37,365 nt of DNA from an uncultured Clostridia bacterium (GCA_904420155.1 CAJFUH010000114.1:1-37365); one strand, 5' to 3'; counted from the stretch's first letter, positions 1 through 8,212 are shown. A program made the numbers and translations. Notes: generated by a model not told the origin, from the letters alone.

Positions 1-68
1 ACAACAGGGCTCGAACCTGTGACCCCCTGCTTGTAAGGCAGGTGCTCTCCCAGCTGAGCTATGCTCCC
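1..68 (-). tRNA. tRNA-Val (anticodon TAC), 3' end cut off by the window
   Basis: The minus strand reads as a tRNA beginning GGGAGCA, followed by a D-arm (GCTCAGCTGGGAGAGC), an anticodon stem-loop CCTGC-CTTACAA-GCAGG that places TAC at the anticodon, and a T-arm CACAGGTTCGAGCCCTG. Anticodon TAC reads GUA valine codons. The last few acceptor-stem bases and the discriminator lie beyond position 1, so the gene is partial. Further tRNA genes may follow outside the window, but that cannot be seen. Confidence 0.95.
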
Positions 69-123
69 ATCCTTTTCGCTTCCTTGCACTCCTTTTGGGA
101 GTGCTCTTTTGGCGACGCAGTAT

Positions 124-152
124 ATTGTACTATATCCTGGAAAAAAAGTCAA
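124..152 (-). promoter_or_regulatory. Sigma-A type promoter of the tRNA-Val transcript
   Basis: On the minus strand, a -35 TTGACT (147-152) and a -10 TACAAT (124-129) are separated by exactly 17 bp. They lie about 55 bp upstream of the tRNA. Between them and the tRNA there is a small hairpin, GCACTCC-TTTTG-GGAGTGC (86-104), in the tRNA leader. It could be a processing or leader structure. Confidence 0.75.
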
Positions 153-179
153 CGGATTCTACCCAAAAAATTCTTTTTT

Positions 180-2543
180 CTACATTTCTTGTTCCCAGAA
201 ATGTCGTATACTCTGGTCAATTTGTTCTATATTGCGGAAAAATCTCATTTTCTGCCAGTGCACTGGAAATAAACGCAGATATTCAGGCGTATGAAAACGA
301 TCGTCGATTAACAGCACCACCCCTTTGTCCTGTTCCCCTCGGATCACACGACCGGCCGCCTGCATTACTTTGTTCATCCCCGGATAACGGTAAGCAAAAG
401 CAAATCCTTTTCCCTTCTCCATCTCATCATAATATTCCCGGAGAATTTCCTGCTGCCAGTTTATCTGTGGCAATCCTACTCCCACAATCACAGTTCCCAA
501 CAGCCGTTCCCCCTTCAGGTCGATTCCTTCCGAAAAGATCCCTCCCAACACGCAAAACCCCACCAAAGTTTCGCTGCCCGCTTGGTCAAAATGAGATAAA
601 AAGTCCGCCCGCTGTGTTTCTTCCATATGGGATTCCTGCACTATAGTTCGGATATGGGGATAACATTCCGCAAACGCCGTATATACTTGCCTTAAATACT
701 GATAAGACGGAAAGAACACCAGATAATTCCCTCTTTTTCCTTCCACTACCGTGTAAATCAGCCGGCAAATCGGCAGAATACTGCTCTCTCTGTGCTGATA
801 GCGGGTATTTACTCCATCCGCCGCCAGCAGGCACAAATGGGATTCCTCATAAGGGGAGGGCAAGCTGTAGGTCTTAGATTTCTCGTCGCCGCCCAATACA
901 GAACGAAAATAGTCCAAAGGGGTAAGGGTAGCGGAAAATAAAATAGACGCTCTTCCTCGGTCCATAGCCTGCTTTAGTAAAAAAGAAGGGTCCAAACATA
1001 GCTGTTTGACCAGTATTTCGTTTCTCTTGCATTCCACATAGGTGACATATCGTTCATCATAAAAATCTGTGATATGCAGATAAAACAGCACGTCTAAATA
1101 AACCGAAAGCACTTTCTGGCGAATCGGGGAATCCGACGCTTGCGACAGCCACTCCTCGCAAACGGCGCTGAATTTCCAAAGCCGCCCGTTTAAAGAAGTT
1201 ATCGCTTCCTTTTGCACAAAGTTCCCTGTTGCTTCGCAAGATTTCCCCAAGGCAAGGAATTCCTTGTGAATCCGGTTGATCCCTCTGGAAAGCTCCTTGT
1301 GTTCTTTTCCTAATTCTTTTTTCAACTGCAAAAACGTAGATTTTTCCAAATACGCCGAATACATCTCCCGGGCACGATCCACCAAATTGTGGGCTTCGTC
1401 AATCAAAAAGATATACTCCCCTTGCGTATTGGAGAAAAAACGTTTCAGTGAGGCGTCGGGGTCAAACAGGTGGTTATAATCCCCAATGACCACATCACAC
1501 CATTCGGAGTAATCCAGCGCCAATTCAAAGGGACAGACTTTTTCTTCTCTGGCATAGGATTCCAATTTATCACGGGTCATATTATCTTCCTGATGGAGCA
1601 GTTTTTTTAATACCTTATTGATCCGGTCAAAGTATCCCTGCGCATAAGGGCATTGATCCGGATTGCAGGTACAATCCTCTTGGAAACAGATTTTTTCCTT
1701 TGCCGTAAGGGTAACGGCTTTTATCCGAAGACCCCGTTCCCTCAAGGTTGCAAGCGCATCTTCCGCCGCCCGGCGGGTCACAGTTTTCGCGGTTAGATAG
1801 AAAATAGTCCCTGTTTTCTGTTCTCCCATGGCCTTAATCGCAGGAAACAGGGTGGAAATCGTTTTTCCAACTCCAGTGGGGGCCTGGCAATAAAGCCGGG
1901 CTTTGGAAAGAATTGTACGATATACCGCGACAGCCATCTCCCGCTGCCCTTTCCGGTAGGAGGGGAAGGGAAAGGGAAGTGTGCCGATGGTATGGTTTCG
2001 GATCTCTTTCCACTCCGCCTGCCATCGGGCCCACTCCACATATTGCTCCAACAGCCCCTCGTAAAACTGCTGAAGGTCTTCTTTGGAAAAGTTCCGGGTA
2101 AACCGCTTGATTTCCTCTGTTTCAGTCTGATAATAAGTAAGACGCACCCCAATACGCTCCAAATCCCGCTGTATACAAAGGAAGTATCCATAACATTGCG
2201 CCTGAGCCCAATGTACTTCCTGAAAGGATTCGGTGATGGCCTCCATTGGCACATTTGTCGTCTTAATTTCGTCTACAATAATGCCATCTTCCTGCGTGAT
2301 AATCCCATCCGCTCTTCCCTCTACAAAGAAACGAACCCCTTGATAAACGCAAAGAAAGCTTAACGGTACTTCCGGTTGATAGCATTCTCCCTCTCGCTTC
2401 TGCAAAAGCCGGTGAATCCGGGCGCCTTCCTGCATGCGATTGATTCTTCCTCCAAACCGGTTATCAATACTGCCTTTCTTGAGGACAAACTCTACCAGTT
2501 GCCGCACCGAAATCTTACATTCTATGATCGGATTCTGTTCCAT
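180..2543 (-). CDS. DinG/XPD-type ATP-dependent DNA helicase with N-terminal PD-(D/E)XK nuclease-like domain
   Basis: A 787-aa superfamily 2 helicase of the iron-sulfur XPD/DinG group. Residues 1-130 look like a RecB/Cas4-type PD-(D/E)XK nuclease: Asp79 in GRADG, Glu92-x-Lys94 in VDEIKTT, then the QAQCYGY motif. The helicase part has Walker A APTGVGKT (221-228), a likely 4Fe-4S cluster (Cys286/291/293/298 and Cys337 are candidates), DEAH (382-385) and a C-terminal QAAGRVIRG motif VI. The likely role is DNA repair or resolution of branched or damaged DNA. I chose ATG 2543 because AAGGGGGGAG precedes it. The open frame extends 37 codons further, but that stretch covers the terminator of the upstream operon. 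Helicases of this group with an N-terminal nuclease domain are common in Firmicutes; the exact substrate is unknown. Confidence 0.88.
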   Translation of the reverse strand: MEQNPIIECKISVRQLVEFVLKKGSIDNRFGGRINRMQEGARIHRLLQKREGECYQPEVPLSFLCVYQGVRFFVEGRADGIITQEDGIIVDEIKTTNVPMEAITESFQEVHWAQAQCYGYFLCIQRDLERIGVRLTYYQTETEEIKRFTRNFSKEDLQQFYEGLLEQYVEWARWQAEWKEIRNHTIGTLPFPFPSYRKGQREMAVAVYRTILSKARLYCQAPTGVGKTISTLFPAIKAMGEQKTGTIFYLTAKTVTRRAAEDALATLRERGLRIKAVTLTAKEKICFQEDCTCNPDQCPYAQGYFDRINKVLKKLLHQEDNMTRDKLESYAREEKVCPFELALDYSEWCDVVIGDYNHLFDPDASLKRFFSNTQGEYIFLIDEAHNLVDRAREMYSAYLEKSTFLQLKKELGKEHKELSRGINRIHKEFLALGKSCEATGNFVQKEAITSLNGRLWKFSAVCEEWLSQASDSPIRQKVLSVYLDVLFYLHITDFYDERYVTYVECKRNEILVKQLCLDPSFLLKQAMDRGRASILFSATLTPLDYFRSVLGGDEKSKTYSLPSPYEESHLCLLAADGVNTRYQHRESSILPICRLIYTVVEGKRGNYLVFFPSYQYLRQVYTAFAECYPHIRTIVQESHMEETQRADFLSHFDQAGSETLVGFCVLGGIFSEGIDLKGERLLGTVIVGVGLPQINWQQEILREYYDEMEKGKGFAFAYRYPGMNKVMQAAGRVIRGEQDKGVVLLIDDRFHTPEYLRLFPVHWQKMRFFRNIEQIDQSIRHFWEQEM

Positions 2544-2623
2544 TGCTCTCCCCCCTTTTTCATTGTAGCATAGTTCTTCAAGGAAAGCCAAGTTGATCAT
2601 ATATATACCAAAATAAAGGCAGG

Positions 2624-2658
2624 AAAAATGGCAACCGTTTGATACGGTCGCCATTTTT
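2624..2658 (-). terminator. Rho-independent terminator of the ABC exporter / YgbA operon
   Basis: The minus strand forms a stem of about 13 bp, AAAATGGCGACCG pairing with CGGTTGCCATTTT with one mismatch, followed by T residues. It sits 33 bp after the stop of the YgbA-like gene and before the helicase start. Confidence 0.8.
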
Positions 2659-2690
2659 GTGAGATCTGAGGAAAAGTATCCCTACCATTT

Positions 2691-3032
2691 TTATTTGGAT
2701 CTTTCCAGCCTTCGTTTTTCCTTTTTGCTCTCTATTACATGCCGGATTGCCATAACAGGATGATGGAAAAGCATACGAGGACCGGAAAACCGCATAACCT
2801 CCCGGATTTTTTCCCTCATTTCCGGTTTATAGCAATGTACTTTGCAGTTGGAACAAAAAGTCTTGGTTTCCATAAAAGGACAGTGGTCGCTGCGCTGGCA
2901 AGCATAAGCCTCCAGCTTTTTACAATCGGGACACAAGCCCTGTTCCGGATGGTGCCTTTTTTTACAGTAAAGAGCGATCATCTGGGAAACCATCTGTTTT
3001 TCCCTCTCCCTTTTCTCTGCAATACTTTTCAT
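2691..3032 (-). CDS. Nitrous oxide-stimulated promoter family protein (YgbA-like)
   Basis: A small basic cysteine-rich protein of 113 aa. Its pattern fits the YgbA family (nitrous oxide-stimulated promoter, PF11756): an N-terminal helix with MIALYCKKRHH, then CPDCKKLEAYAC, CPF and CSNCKVHCY. There are eight Cys (23, 34, 37, 45, 51, 60, 63, 67), which could bind metal or an Fe-S cluster. In enterobacteria, ygbA is induced by nitric oxide through NsrR and is linked to growth under nitrosative stress; the biochemistry is unclear. The start codon overlaps the stop of the upstream ABC gene (TAATG), so the two are translationally coupled and YgbA is the last gene of a three-gene operon. Confidence 0.85.
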   Translation of the reverse strand: MKSIAEKREREKQMVSQMIALYCKKRHHPEQGLCPDCKKLEAYACQRSDHCPFMETKTFCSNCKVHCYKPEMREKIREVMRFSGPRMLFHHPVMAIRHVIESKKEKRRLERSK

Positions 3033-4690
3033 TAGCTCATCCTTCCCTGTTCTACGGAATATACCGTATCGGCAATACGCATGGTGGAAGCCCGATGGGA
3101 CACCAGAACCACCGTCTTGCCTTTTCTCTCCTTATGCAGAGACTGCAAAATCACCGCTTCGTTCAAGCTGTCCAAATTGCTGGTAGGCTCATCCAAAAGG
3201 ACCAACGGCGCTTGATGCAGAAAGGCCCGGGCCAACCCTATGCGCTGGCGTTCTCCTCCGGATAAGGTATCCCCCAGTTCCCCTACCGGAGTATCATACC
3301 CTTGCGGCAATTTGGTAATAAAATCGTGGATCGATGCTTTTTTGCAGGCTTCCTCAATTTCCTCTCGCGTAGCGTCGCGCTTGGCAATGCGGATATTCTG
3401 CTCAATACTGTCATGAAATAAATGCGTCTCCTGCGTGACATAGCTTTCCATTTTTCGCAGATTATCGGTATTGATCTCCCCGACGTCTGTATCGGAAATC
3501 TTGACGCTGCCCTGCTGTACATTCCAAAAACGCATCAGCAATTTTAGAAGGGTGGACTTTCCGCTTCCGCTTTTCCCGACGATTCCCACCACTTGATTTT
3601 GTGGAATCTGTAAGGAAATATCGGACAAAATCATCTCTTCTCTATAAGCGAAGGTGACATGTCCCACCTCTGCCCCCGAGAAGGTTATCTCCGGCTTTCC
3701 CTTGACTTCTTCTACCACAGGGCTCTCATCCAGGATATCCAATACCCGGTTTCCAGCGGCAAAAGTATTTTGAAGGGTGCTTCCCAAATTGGCCAACGCC
3801 ACCACCGGCCCAAAAGAGCTCATCAGGGCAATCATAGGGATTAACACGCCGTCAAACCCTGTCAGCCCTCTCTGATAGAGGAGTACCGCAACCGCCAAAA
3901 GCAACAGGTCAAAAACCAGGATCGCCGTATTGGTAACCGCCATATTGCGCCCTGTGGAATATTTCATCTTTTCTTCTTCTTTGGCCAATCCATCTGTCCG
4001 CTGATTCATCTCTTCCAGGCGTTTTTCCCCCCTATGATATTGGATCGTTTCGGACAGGCCCCGCAGGCTATCCAATACATAGCTACTCAAATCGCCGGAT
4101 TTGCTTCGAAATTTGATGCCGTCATCTCCGCTGGTTTTGGAAACAACCACTGGAATCACCACGCCTACAACGAGATAAGCCACTGCCGCCACCAATCCCA
4201 AAATCCAATGGTATTGCCCAATAAAAATGCACATCACCAGCGACATCAGCACAGCGATTAAAATGGGGGAAATCGTATGGGCATAGAAGACTTCCAACAG
4301 TTCAATATCCGAGGTGATAACGGAAATCAAATTTCCTTTGTCCCTTCCCTCCAGCTTAGCTGGGCAAAGGCGGCGCAGCGCCCGAAACACATGATCCCGG
4401 ATCAACGCCAGCAGTTTAAAGGCCAAATAGTGGTTGCATGCCTGTTCCCCATAGCGCAGTATCCCCCGCAGAAGCGCAAAAGCACCGACGCAAACAAAGG
4501 CGGCGCCCGCCGCCACCGGCACGGAAAAACCCAAAGCATCCAGCACTGCATATCCCCCAAAAATGGTGATAAAAGCGGCGCACAGATGCCCGATCACCCC
4601 CATACATACCGCCAATACCATCACACCGGTCAACGGCTTGACCAGTTGGAGAAGCCGTCCGCAAATAGCTAAATTACTTCTGCGTTTCAT
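3032..4690 (-). CDS. ABC exporter, fused permease-ATPase subunit (CydC-like)
   Basis: A 552-aa half-transporter with an N-terminal six-helix type I exporter domain (about residues 1-310) and a C-terminal ATPase. It shows Walker A GKSGSGKST, signature LSGGERQR and Walker B LVLLDEPTSNLD. The helix and loop pattern resembles CydC, the partner of CydD in the heterodimeric exporter of cysteine and glutathione needed for cytochrome bd assembly. The start ATG 4690 overlaps the stop of the upstream partner (ATGA) and has GAGGAGGAAACAGC before it. I see no cydAB in the window, so the substrate is not settled; a thiol or other small molecule is possible. The company of a YgbA-like gene favours a redox or nitrosative-stress role. 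Confidence 0.82.
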   Translation of the reverse strand: MKRRSNLAICGRLLQLVKPLTGVMVLAVCMGVIGHLCAAFITIFGGYAVLDALGFSVPVAAGAAFVCVGAFALLRGILRYGEQACNHYLAFKLLALIRDHVFRALRRLCPAKLEGRDKGNLISVITSDIELLEVFYAHTISPILIAVLMSLVMCIFIGQYHWILGLVAAVAYLVVGVVIPVVVSKTSGDDGIKFRSKSGDLSSYVLDSLRGLSETIQYHRGEKRLEEMNQRTDGLAKEEEKMKYSTGRNMAVTNTAILVFDLLLLAVAVLLYQRGLTGFDGVLIPMIALMSSFGPVVALANLGSTLQNTFAAGNRVLDILDESPVVEEVKGKPEITFSGAEVGHVTFAYREEMILSDISLQIPQNQVVGIVGKSGSGKSTLLKLLMRFWNVQQGSVKISDTDVGEINTDNLRKMESYVTQETHLFHDSIEQNIRIAKRDATREEIEEACKKASIHDFITKLPQGYDTPVGELGDTLSGGERQRIGLARAFLHQAPLVLLDEPTSNLDSLNEAVILQSLHKERKGKTVVLVSHRASTMRIADTVYSVEQGRMS

Positions 4691-6429
4691 GCTGTTTCCT
4701 CCTCCCTCCGGTACTGTTCCAAACTCTGTTGGGCGCCCCATAGCCGTTCATATTCCCCATGAAGCGACAGCAGTTCCTGGTGGGCGCCGCTCTCCACTAT
4801 ATTCCCCTCCCGAACCACATAGATCCGATCCGCCGGAACTACGTTGGCCAGGCGATGGGAGATGAGCAATACCGTTTTTGACTGAGATAGTGTGTAAATC
4901 TGTTCCATAATATCGTTTTCGCTTTCTACATCGATATTGGATGTGGCCTCGTCGAAAATGTAAACAGGGCTGTCATGAAGAAGCGCTCTGGACAACGCCA
5001 AACGCTGGCACTGTCCACCGGAAAAATTAGAAGCCTTTTCCAACAGCAAGGTGTCCAACCCCTGCTCGCTTCTCAGGAAATCCGCAAGCTTTGTTTTTTC
5101 CAAAGCCTCCCACAATTGTTGATCGGTGGCTTGGGGATTGCCCATCCGCAAATTTTCCCGTACGGTCCCCTTAAATAAATAGCTATTGTGGCTGATATAG
5201 GTAATATGGCTCATTAAGCAATCCTCTTGTATTTGGGACAGCTCCACTCCACCGATGGTGATGGATCCTCGATACCCTTTTTTCCTGCCCATCAGAAGAG
5301 AAGCTATGGTGGATTTTCCGCATCCACTTTCCCCTACGATAGCGGTAAAGCTGCCCTTCGGAAATTCCATAGAAACTCCGTACAAGATCTCCCGCTCCTC
5401 TTGATAGGAAAAGGAAACTTCCCGATAGGAAATATCCCCAGACTGGGGCGGGATCATTTCTGTCTTGGGTTCCGGCTCAGGCAAGTCCAGCAAACGGAAA
5501 ATTTTATCGCTTGCCGCCATTCCATTCATGGCGATATGGAAAAAGCTGCCCAACTGCCTCATGGGGATGAAAAAATCCGCCGACAACAGAATAATAGCGA
5601 TACATCCTCCCAAAGATACATGGCCCGCCTGAAATTGGGTAACTGCCATGATCACGCCCAGCGCAGCTCCTCCATAAGCGACCAAATCCATAATGGTAAT
5701 GGAATTTAACTGCATTGTTAGAACCTTCATGGTAATCTTGCGGAATTTTTCCGCCTCCCGGTTCATCTCTTCCTGTTTATAGTCATCCGCCTGATAAATT
5801 TTCAGGGTGGTCAAACCTTGTAAATTTTCTAAAAAAGTATCGCCCATGGCGGTATATTGCCCCCAATATTTCGAGAGAAGCTTTTTGGCAAAAGTCTGTA
5901 CGCCTGCAATAGCTGCCGGGATCAACGGGACGCATACCAGCAGTACAATGGCCGCAGGAAAATTGATAAAAGATAACACCGCAAACAGCGTAATGGGGGC
6001 CAGCATACTATAAAAGAACTGGGGAAGATACGCGCCAAAATAGGTTTCCAGCTGGTCTACCCCCTCCACAGACATCTGTACCACTTCTGAGGAAGAAACG
6101 TCATCGGTATAAGAAGCGCCTAAATGCAACAGTTTCTGATAAATCTTTTCCCGTAATACTCTCTTGACCGACTTAGAGGAAAGGTATCCCATACGGCTGG
6201 CCCCTGTGGTACATAAAAACCGTATCACTAACGCGGAGGCTACCGCAACCGCCACAAAAATCAGCGCGTTCTCGTCCATATCTCCCGTTACCATTTTCTG
6301 CAAGAGGGAGGCTATGGAAAAAATCATTCCCATATTTGCAACCAGCCCGCACCATTGCAGCAGTACATTTGCCGCTATGTACTTCTTACTTTCCGGTACT
6401 GTTCCAATCAAACGTTTATTAATCATCAT
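4687..6429 (-). CDS. ABC exporter, fused permease-ATPase subunit (CydD-like)
   Basis: A 580-aa type I half-transporter, first gene of the operon. Membrane helices occupy about residues 15-300. The ATPase domain has GESGCGKST, FSGGQCQR and VYIFDEATSNID. The sequence around LGASYTDDVSSSEVVQMSVEGVDQLETYF and the loop DTFLENLQGLTTLK resembles CydD and related heterodimeric exporters. It overlaps the CydC-like gene by 4 bp, so the two almost certainly form one heterodimer. Two tandem ATG codons (6429 and 6426) could serve as start. A TTGACA lies about 50 bp upstream on the minus strand, but I cannot find a convincing -10. Cysteine or glutathione export is inferred from the family, not shown. Confidence 0.82.
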   Translation of the reverse strand: MMINKRLIGTVPESKKYIAANVLLQWCGLVANMGMIFSIASLLQKMVTGDMDENALIFVAVAVASALVIRFLCTTGASRMGYLSSKSVKRVLREKIYQKLLHLGASYTDDVSSSEVVQMSVEGVDQLETYFGAYLPQFFYSMLAPITLFAVLSFINFPAAIVLLVCVPLIPAAIAGVQTFAKKLLSKYWGQYTAMGDTFLENLQGLTTLKIYQADDYKQEEMNREAEKFRKITMKVLTMQLNSITIMDLVAYGGAALGVIMAVTQFQAGHVSLGGCIAIILLSADFFIPMRQLGSFFHIAMNGMAASDKIFRLLDLPEPEPKTEMIPPQSGDISYREVSFSYQEEREILYGVSMEFPKGSFTAIVGESGCGKSTIASLLMGRKKGYRGSITIGGVELSQIQEDCLMSHITYISHNSYLFKGTVRENLRMGNPQATDQQLWEALEKTKLADFLRSEQGLDTLLLEKASNFSGGQCQRLALSRALLHDSPVYIFDEATSNIDVESENDIMEQIYTLSQSKTVLLISHRLANVVPADRIYVVREGNIVESGAHQELLSLHGEYERLWGAQQSLEQYRREEETA

Positions 6430-6579
6430 GACCTTATTGATTCACCCCTATTATTTGTTTTGATTTTTTTGTCAAAAATAAAAATAGACTTTCCCTCCTT
6501 CTTTCTGTTTACATCCCATCGAGCTCTTTCGCAGATTTGATATAACTAACCCGGAAAGGCAGCTCTCTTTTCCTGTTTT

Positions 6580-6642
6580 ATAACCCCCGTCGAAAAGTTA
6601 GATAAGGCTAACTTTTCGACGGGGGTTATCGGTTGCCTTATC
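6580..6642. repeat. Perfect 21-bp inverted repeat with loop complementarity to flanking bases
   Basis: Two 21-nt arms (6580-6600 and 6609-6629, core CCCCCGTCGAAAAG / CTTTTCGACGGGGG) are exact reverse complements around an 8-nt loop GATAAGGC (6601-6608). The loop is itself complementary to GCCTTATC at 6635-6642, so an H-type pseudoknot is possible. No T-tract follows on the minus strand, so this does not look like an ordinary terminator. Confidence 0.75.
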
Positions 6643-6675
6643 GCTTTTTACTATATCATAAAGTCTACCTGTCAG

Positions 6676-6717
6676 GGGCAAATAATTTGTAGCGTATGTG
6701 CTACAAATTATTTGCCC
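6676..6717. repeat. Perfect 18-bp inverted repeat
   Basis: Arms GGGCAAATAATTTGTAGC (6676-6693) and its exact reverse complement (6700-6717) flank the 6-nt loop GTATGT. Part of the motif recurs at 6770-6792. It sits downstream of the winged-helix gene on the minus strand, with no T-tract. Confidence 0.8.
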
Positions 6718-6792
6718 TTGAACACTTTTTGAAAAATTTCTATGATTTCTCTTTGAGGTTTTATAAGTTGCATATATGCTACAAATTATCTG
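6692..6792 (-). repeat. Two direct copies of a 23-nt AT-rich motif, 78 bp apart
   Basis: On the minus strand a motif of the form CARATAATTTGTAGCAYATA, with a further YGC, occurs at about 6770-6792 and again at about 6692-6714, with about 20 of 23 positions identical. The 78-bp spacing is a multiple of three. A short TTG-initiated open frame (6598-6813, 71 codons) therefore encodes QIICSIYAT and QIICSTYAT twice. The frame has no Shine-Dalgarno site and ends inside the 6580-6642 hairpin, so I treat it as a by-product of the repeat rather than a gene. Confidence 0.6.
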
Positions 6793-6819
6793 CTTTTCTT
6801 TTTTGTGAAACAACCATTG

Positions 6820-7653
6820 CTAAATCATAATGGTAAAAATTGCGGTACTCTCTGGCATATAAAGCGGACCCACGCTACAATCCATTTTCAAACACACGCT
6901 TCCATGAAACATTGTCCCTATTCCGCTTCCCATATTGATAAATTGTAACATCTCCGCTGGGAACTGCAAAAAATCTCCATTGCGTTCTGCATCGCAGAAT
7001 GCCGCCCCGTCAAAGTATTTCATATTGCAGATTTTTCCCTGCATTTTCTTTCCATCTATTGTGGAAGACCGCACAACAGAAACTGCTTTCAGCCGGATCA
7101 ATCCCTGTGATTTTTTTACCACCAGTTCGCATGGATGTTCAAACCCATCGTTAGCCATGGAAATATTGTTGTGCCCTTCTACATTTTCTTTATAAATCAT
7201 AAAAGGGAATACATACGATCCATCCCTTAAATGACGGCACAAATCAGACCCGTCAAACTGTTTCCTGCCTTTCAGCACATGTTGAATATGATAGCGTTCC
7301 TCCATTCTTTGGATCATTTGAAAGGTTTCATCAGAACAATATAAAGATAGGTATCCAGCATCTATCTGTGCATTTGTGGGGCTGACCCCTTCATACATAA
7401 GATGGCTGACTGCTATTTCCATGCGATCGCGGTACCGCTCAGCCATTTGGATGCCGACACGTGTCAGCCTGGGGTGTCTACTATCGGAACGGTCTAAAAA
7501 GCCGTCCTTTTCCAAAGCTATCATGGCCCGGCTGATGGTATATTTCTCCACCACCAAAGTCTTAGATAAATTGGTGACGGTACAATTCTCCGGCGACATT
7601 TTTAAAAAACAGATCAAAATTCGCATCTTTAATAACTCTGTGCTTTCCGGCAT
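6820..7653 (-). CDS. Winged-helix (MarR-like) regulator with a C-terminal domain of unknown function
   Basis: A 277-aa protein. Residues 1-75 form a winged helix-turn-helix: a helix with LLKMRILICFLKM, recognition region CTVTNLSKTLVVEKYTISR, then AMIALEKDGFLDRSDSRHPRLT as the wing. The roughly 200 residues after this match no domain I recognise. ATG 7653 is preferred over the TTG six bases upstream because AAGGAA lies 7 bp before it. The stop of the HMA-like gene is 16 bp upstream, so the two are probably co-transcribed. The neighbouring DtxR-type gene suggests a role in metal response, but that is inference from context. Confidence 0.65.
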   Translation of the reverse strand: MPESTELLKMRILICFLKMSPENCTVTNLSKTLVVEKYTISRAMIALEKDGFLDRSDSRHPRLTRVGIQMAERYRDRMEIAVSHLMYEGVSPTNAQIDAGYLSLYCSDETFQMIQRMEERYHIQHVLKGRKQFDGSDLCRHLRDGSYVFPFMIYKENVEGHNNISMANDGFEHPCELVVKKSQGLIRLKAVSVVRSSTIDGKKMQGKICNMKYFDGAAFCDAERNGDFLQFPAEMLQFINMGSGIGTMFHGSVCLKMDCSVGPLYMPESTAIFTIMI

Positions 7654-7669
7654 ATACAAATTCCTTTCT

Positions 7670-8056
7670 TTATGGGGATACTGGATGTTCTTCCCTCTGC
7701 ATGCTCCGCACGGGATACCCCGCCCCCTGCATAATCTGTCTGAGCTCTTGTTCTGAAAGCTTGTGCTCCGACCATACTTTTATTTGTCTTTTTTCTAAAT
7801 TTGTTTTTACAAAAAAGCCCTTCTCCCTGCAAAAAATTTTTGCCAGCTGTTTTTTATCTTCCTGAATCATAGCGCCGTCTACTTGTATGAAATACATATT
7901 AAGGTAGTGGGAAACTTTCTGCTTTCTTTCCCGGATATATTTTTTACCTACCTCAGTGACTCCACAATACCCCAGGCATAACCTTTTGCAGTAACTTTTT
8001 ACGCCAAAAATAAAAATAAGGAAGAAAAGAAGGCAAATTAAAATAGCTATCGTCAC
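7670..8056 (-). CDS. Single-pass membrane protein with a degenerate heavy-metal-associated (HMA-like) domain
   Basis: From GTG 8056 the protein has 128 aa: a hydrophobic segment (residues 2-19), a juxtamembrane stretch with Cys23, Cys27 and Cys31, and a C-terminal region (about 54-117) with the beta-alpha-beta spacing of an HMA domain, running from VDGAMIQED to MQGAGYPV. The usual CxxC metal-binding pair is absent. Clostridial relatives with this layout, sometimes near feoB or DtxR-type genes, normally carry CxxC. I chose GTG 8056 because AGGGGG lies about 6 bp upstream; the frame is open to a TTG at 8146 and an ATG at 8119, both with poor ribosome-binding sites. It is divergent from the DtxR-type gene at 8267. 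The function is unknown. Confidence 0.55.
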   Translation of the reverse strand: MTIAILICLLFFLIFIFGVKSYCKRLCLGYCGVTEVGKKYIRERKQKVSHYLNMYFIQVDGAMIQEDKKQLAKIFCREKGFFVKTNLEKRQIKVWSEHKLSEQELRQIMQGAGYPVRSMQREEHPVSP

Positions 8057-8182
8057 GGAATCCCCCTGTGCCCACCTAACTGAATTAAATATAACCGTCA
8101 ATAAATTTTGTTTTGGCATATTTCTAAAACCACACTTTTGTATCAAACTTTTTTTACAATCGGCAAAAAGAAATAGAATTCC

Positions 8183-8212
8183 TTGAAAAAAGGAGTGAAG
8201 CTGTGATATAAT
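8183..8212 (+). promoter_or_regulatory. Promoter of the first DtxR-type gene
   Basis: -35 TTGAAA (8183-8188) and -10 TATAAT (8207-8212) are separated by 18 bp, about 55 bp upstream of ATG 8267. I see no copy here of the GGTTAG-N6-CTAACC palindrome found at the second DtxR-type gene. Confidence 0.7.

Noticed and set aside
2544-2654. N-terminal extension of the helicase to an upstream start
   Set aside because: The extension runs through the terminator of the upstream operon and lacks a ribosome-binding site, while ATG 2543 has a strong one.
6598-6813. A 71-codon minus-strand frame with repeated QIICSxYAT peptide
   Set aside because: It starts with TTG, has no ribosome-binding site, and is formed by the 78-bp repeat and the hairpin. 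It is better treated as a by-product of the repeats.
6820-7653. The same short peptide MPEST near both ends of the winged-helix protein (start and C-terminus)
   Set aside because: The two copies are 270 residues apart, only six residues long and not repeated elsewhere. Chance is the simplest explanation.
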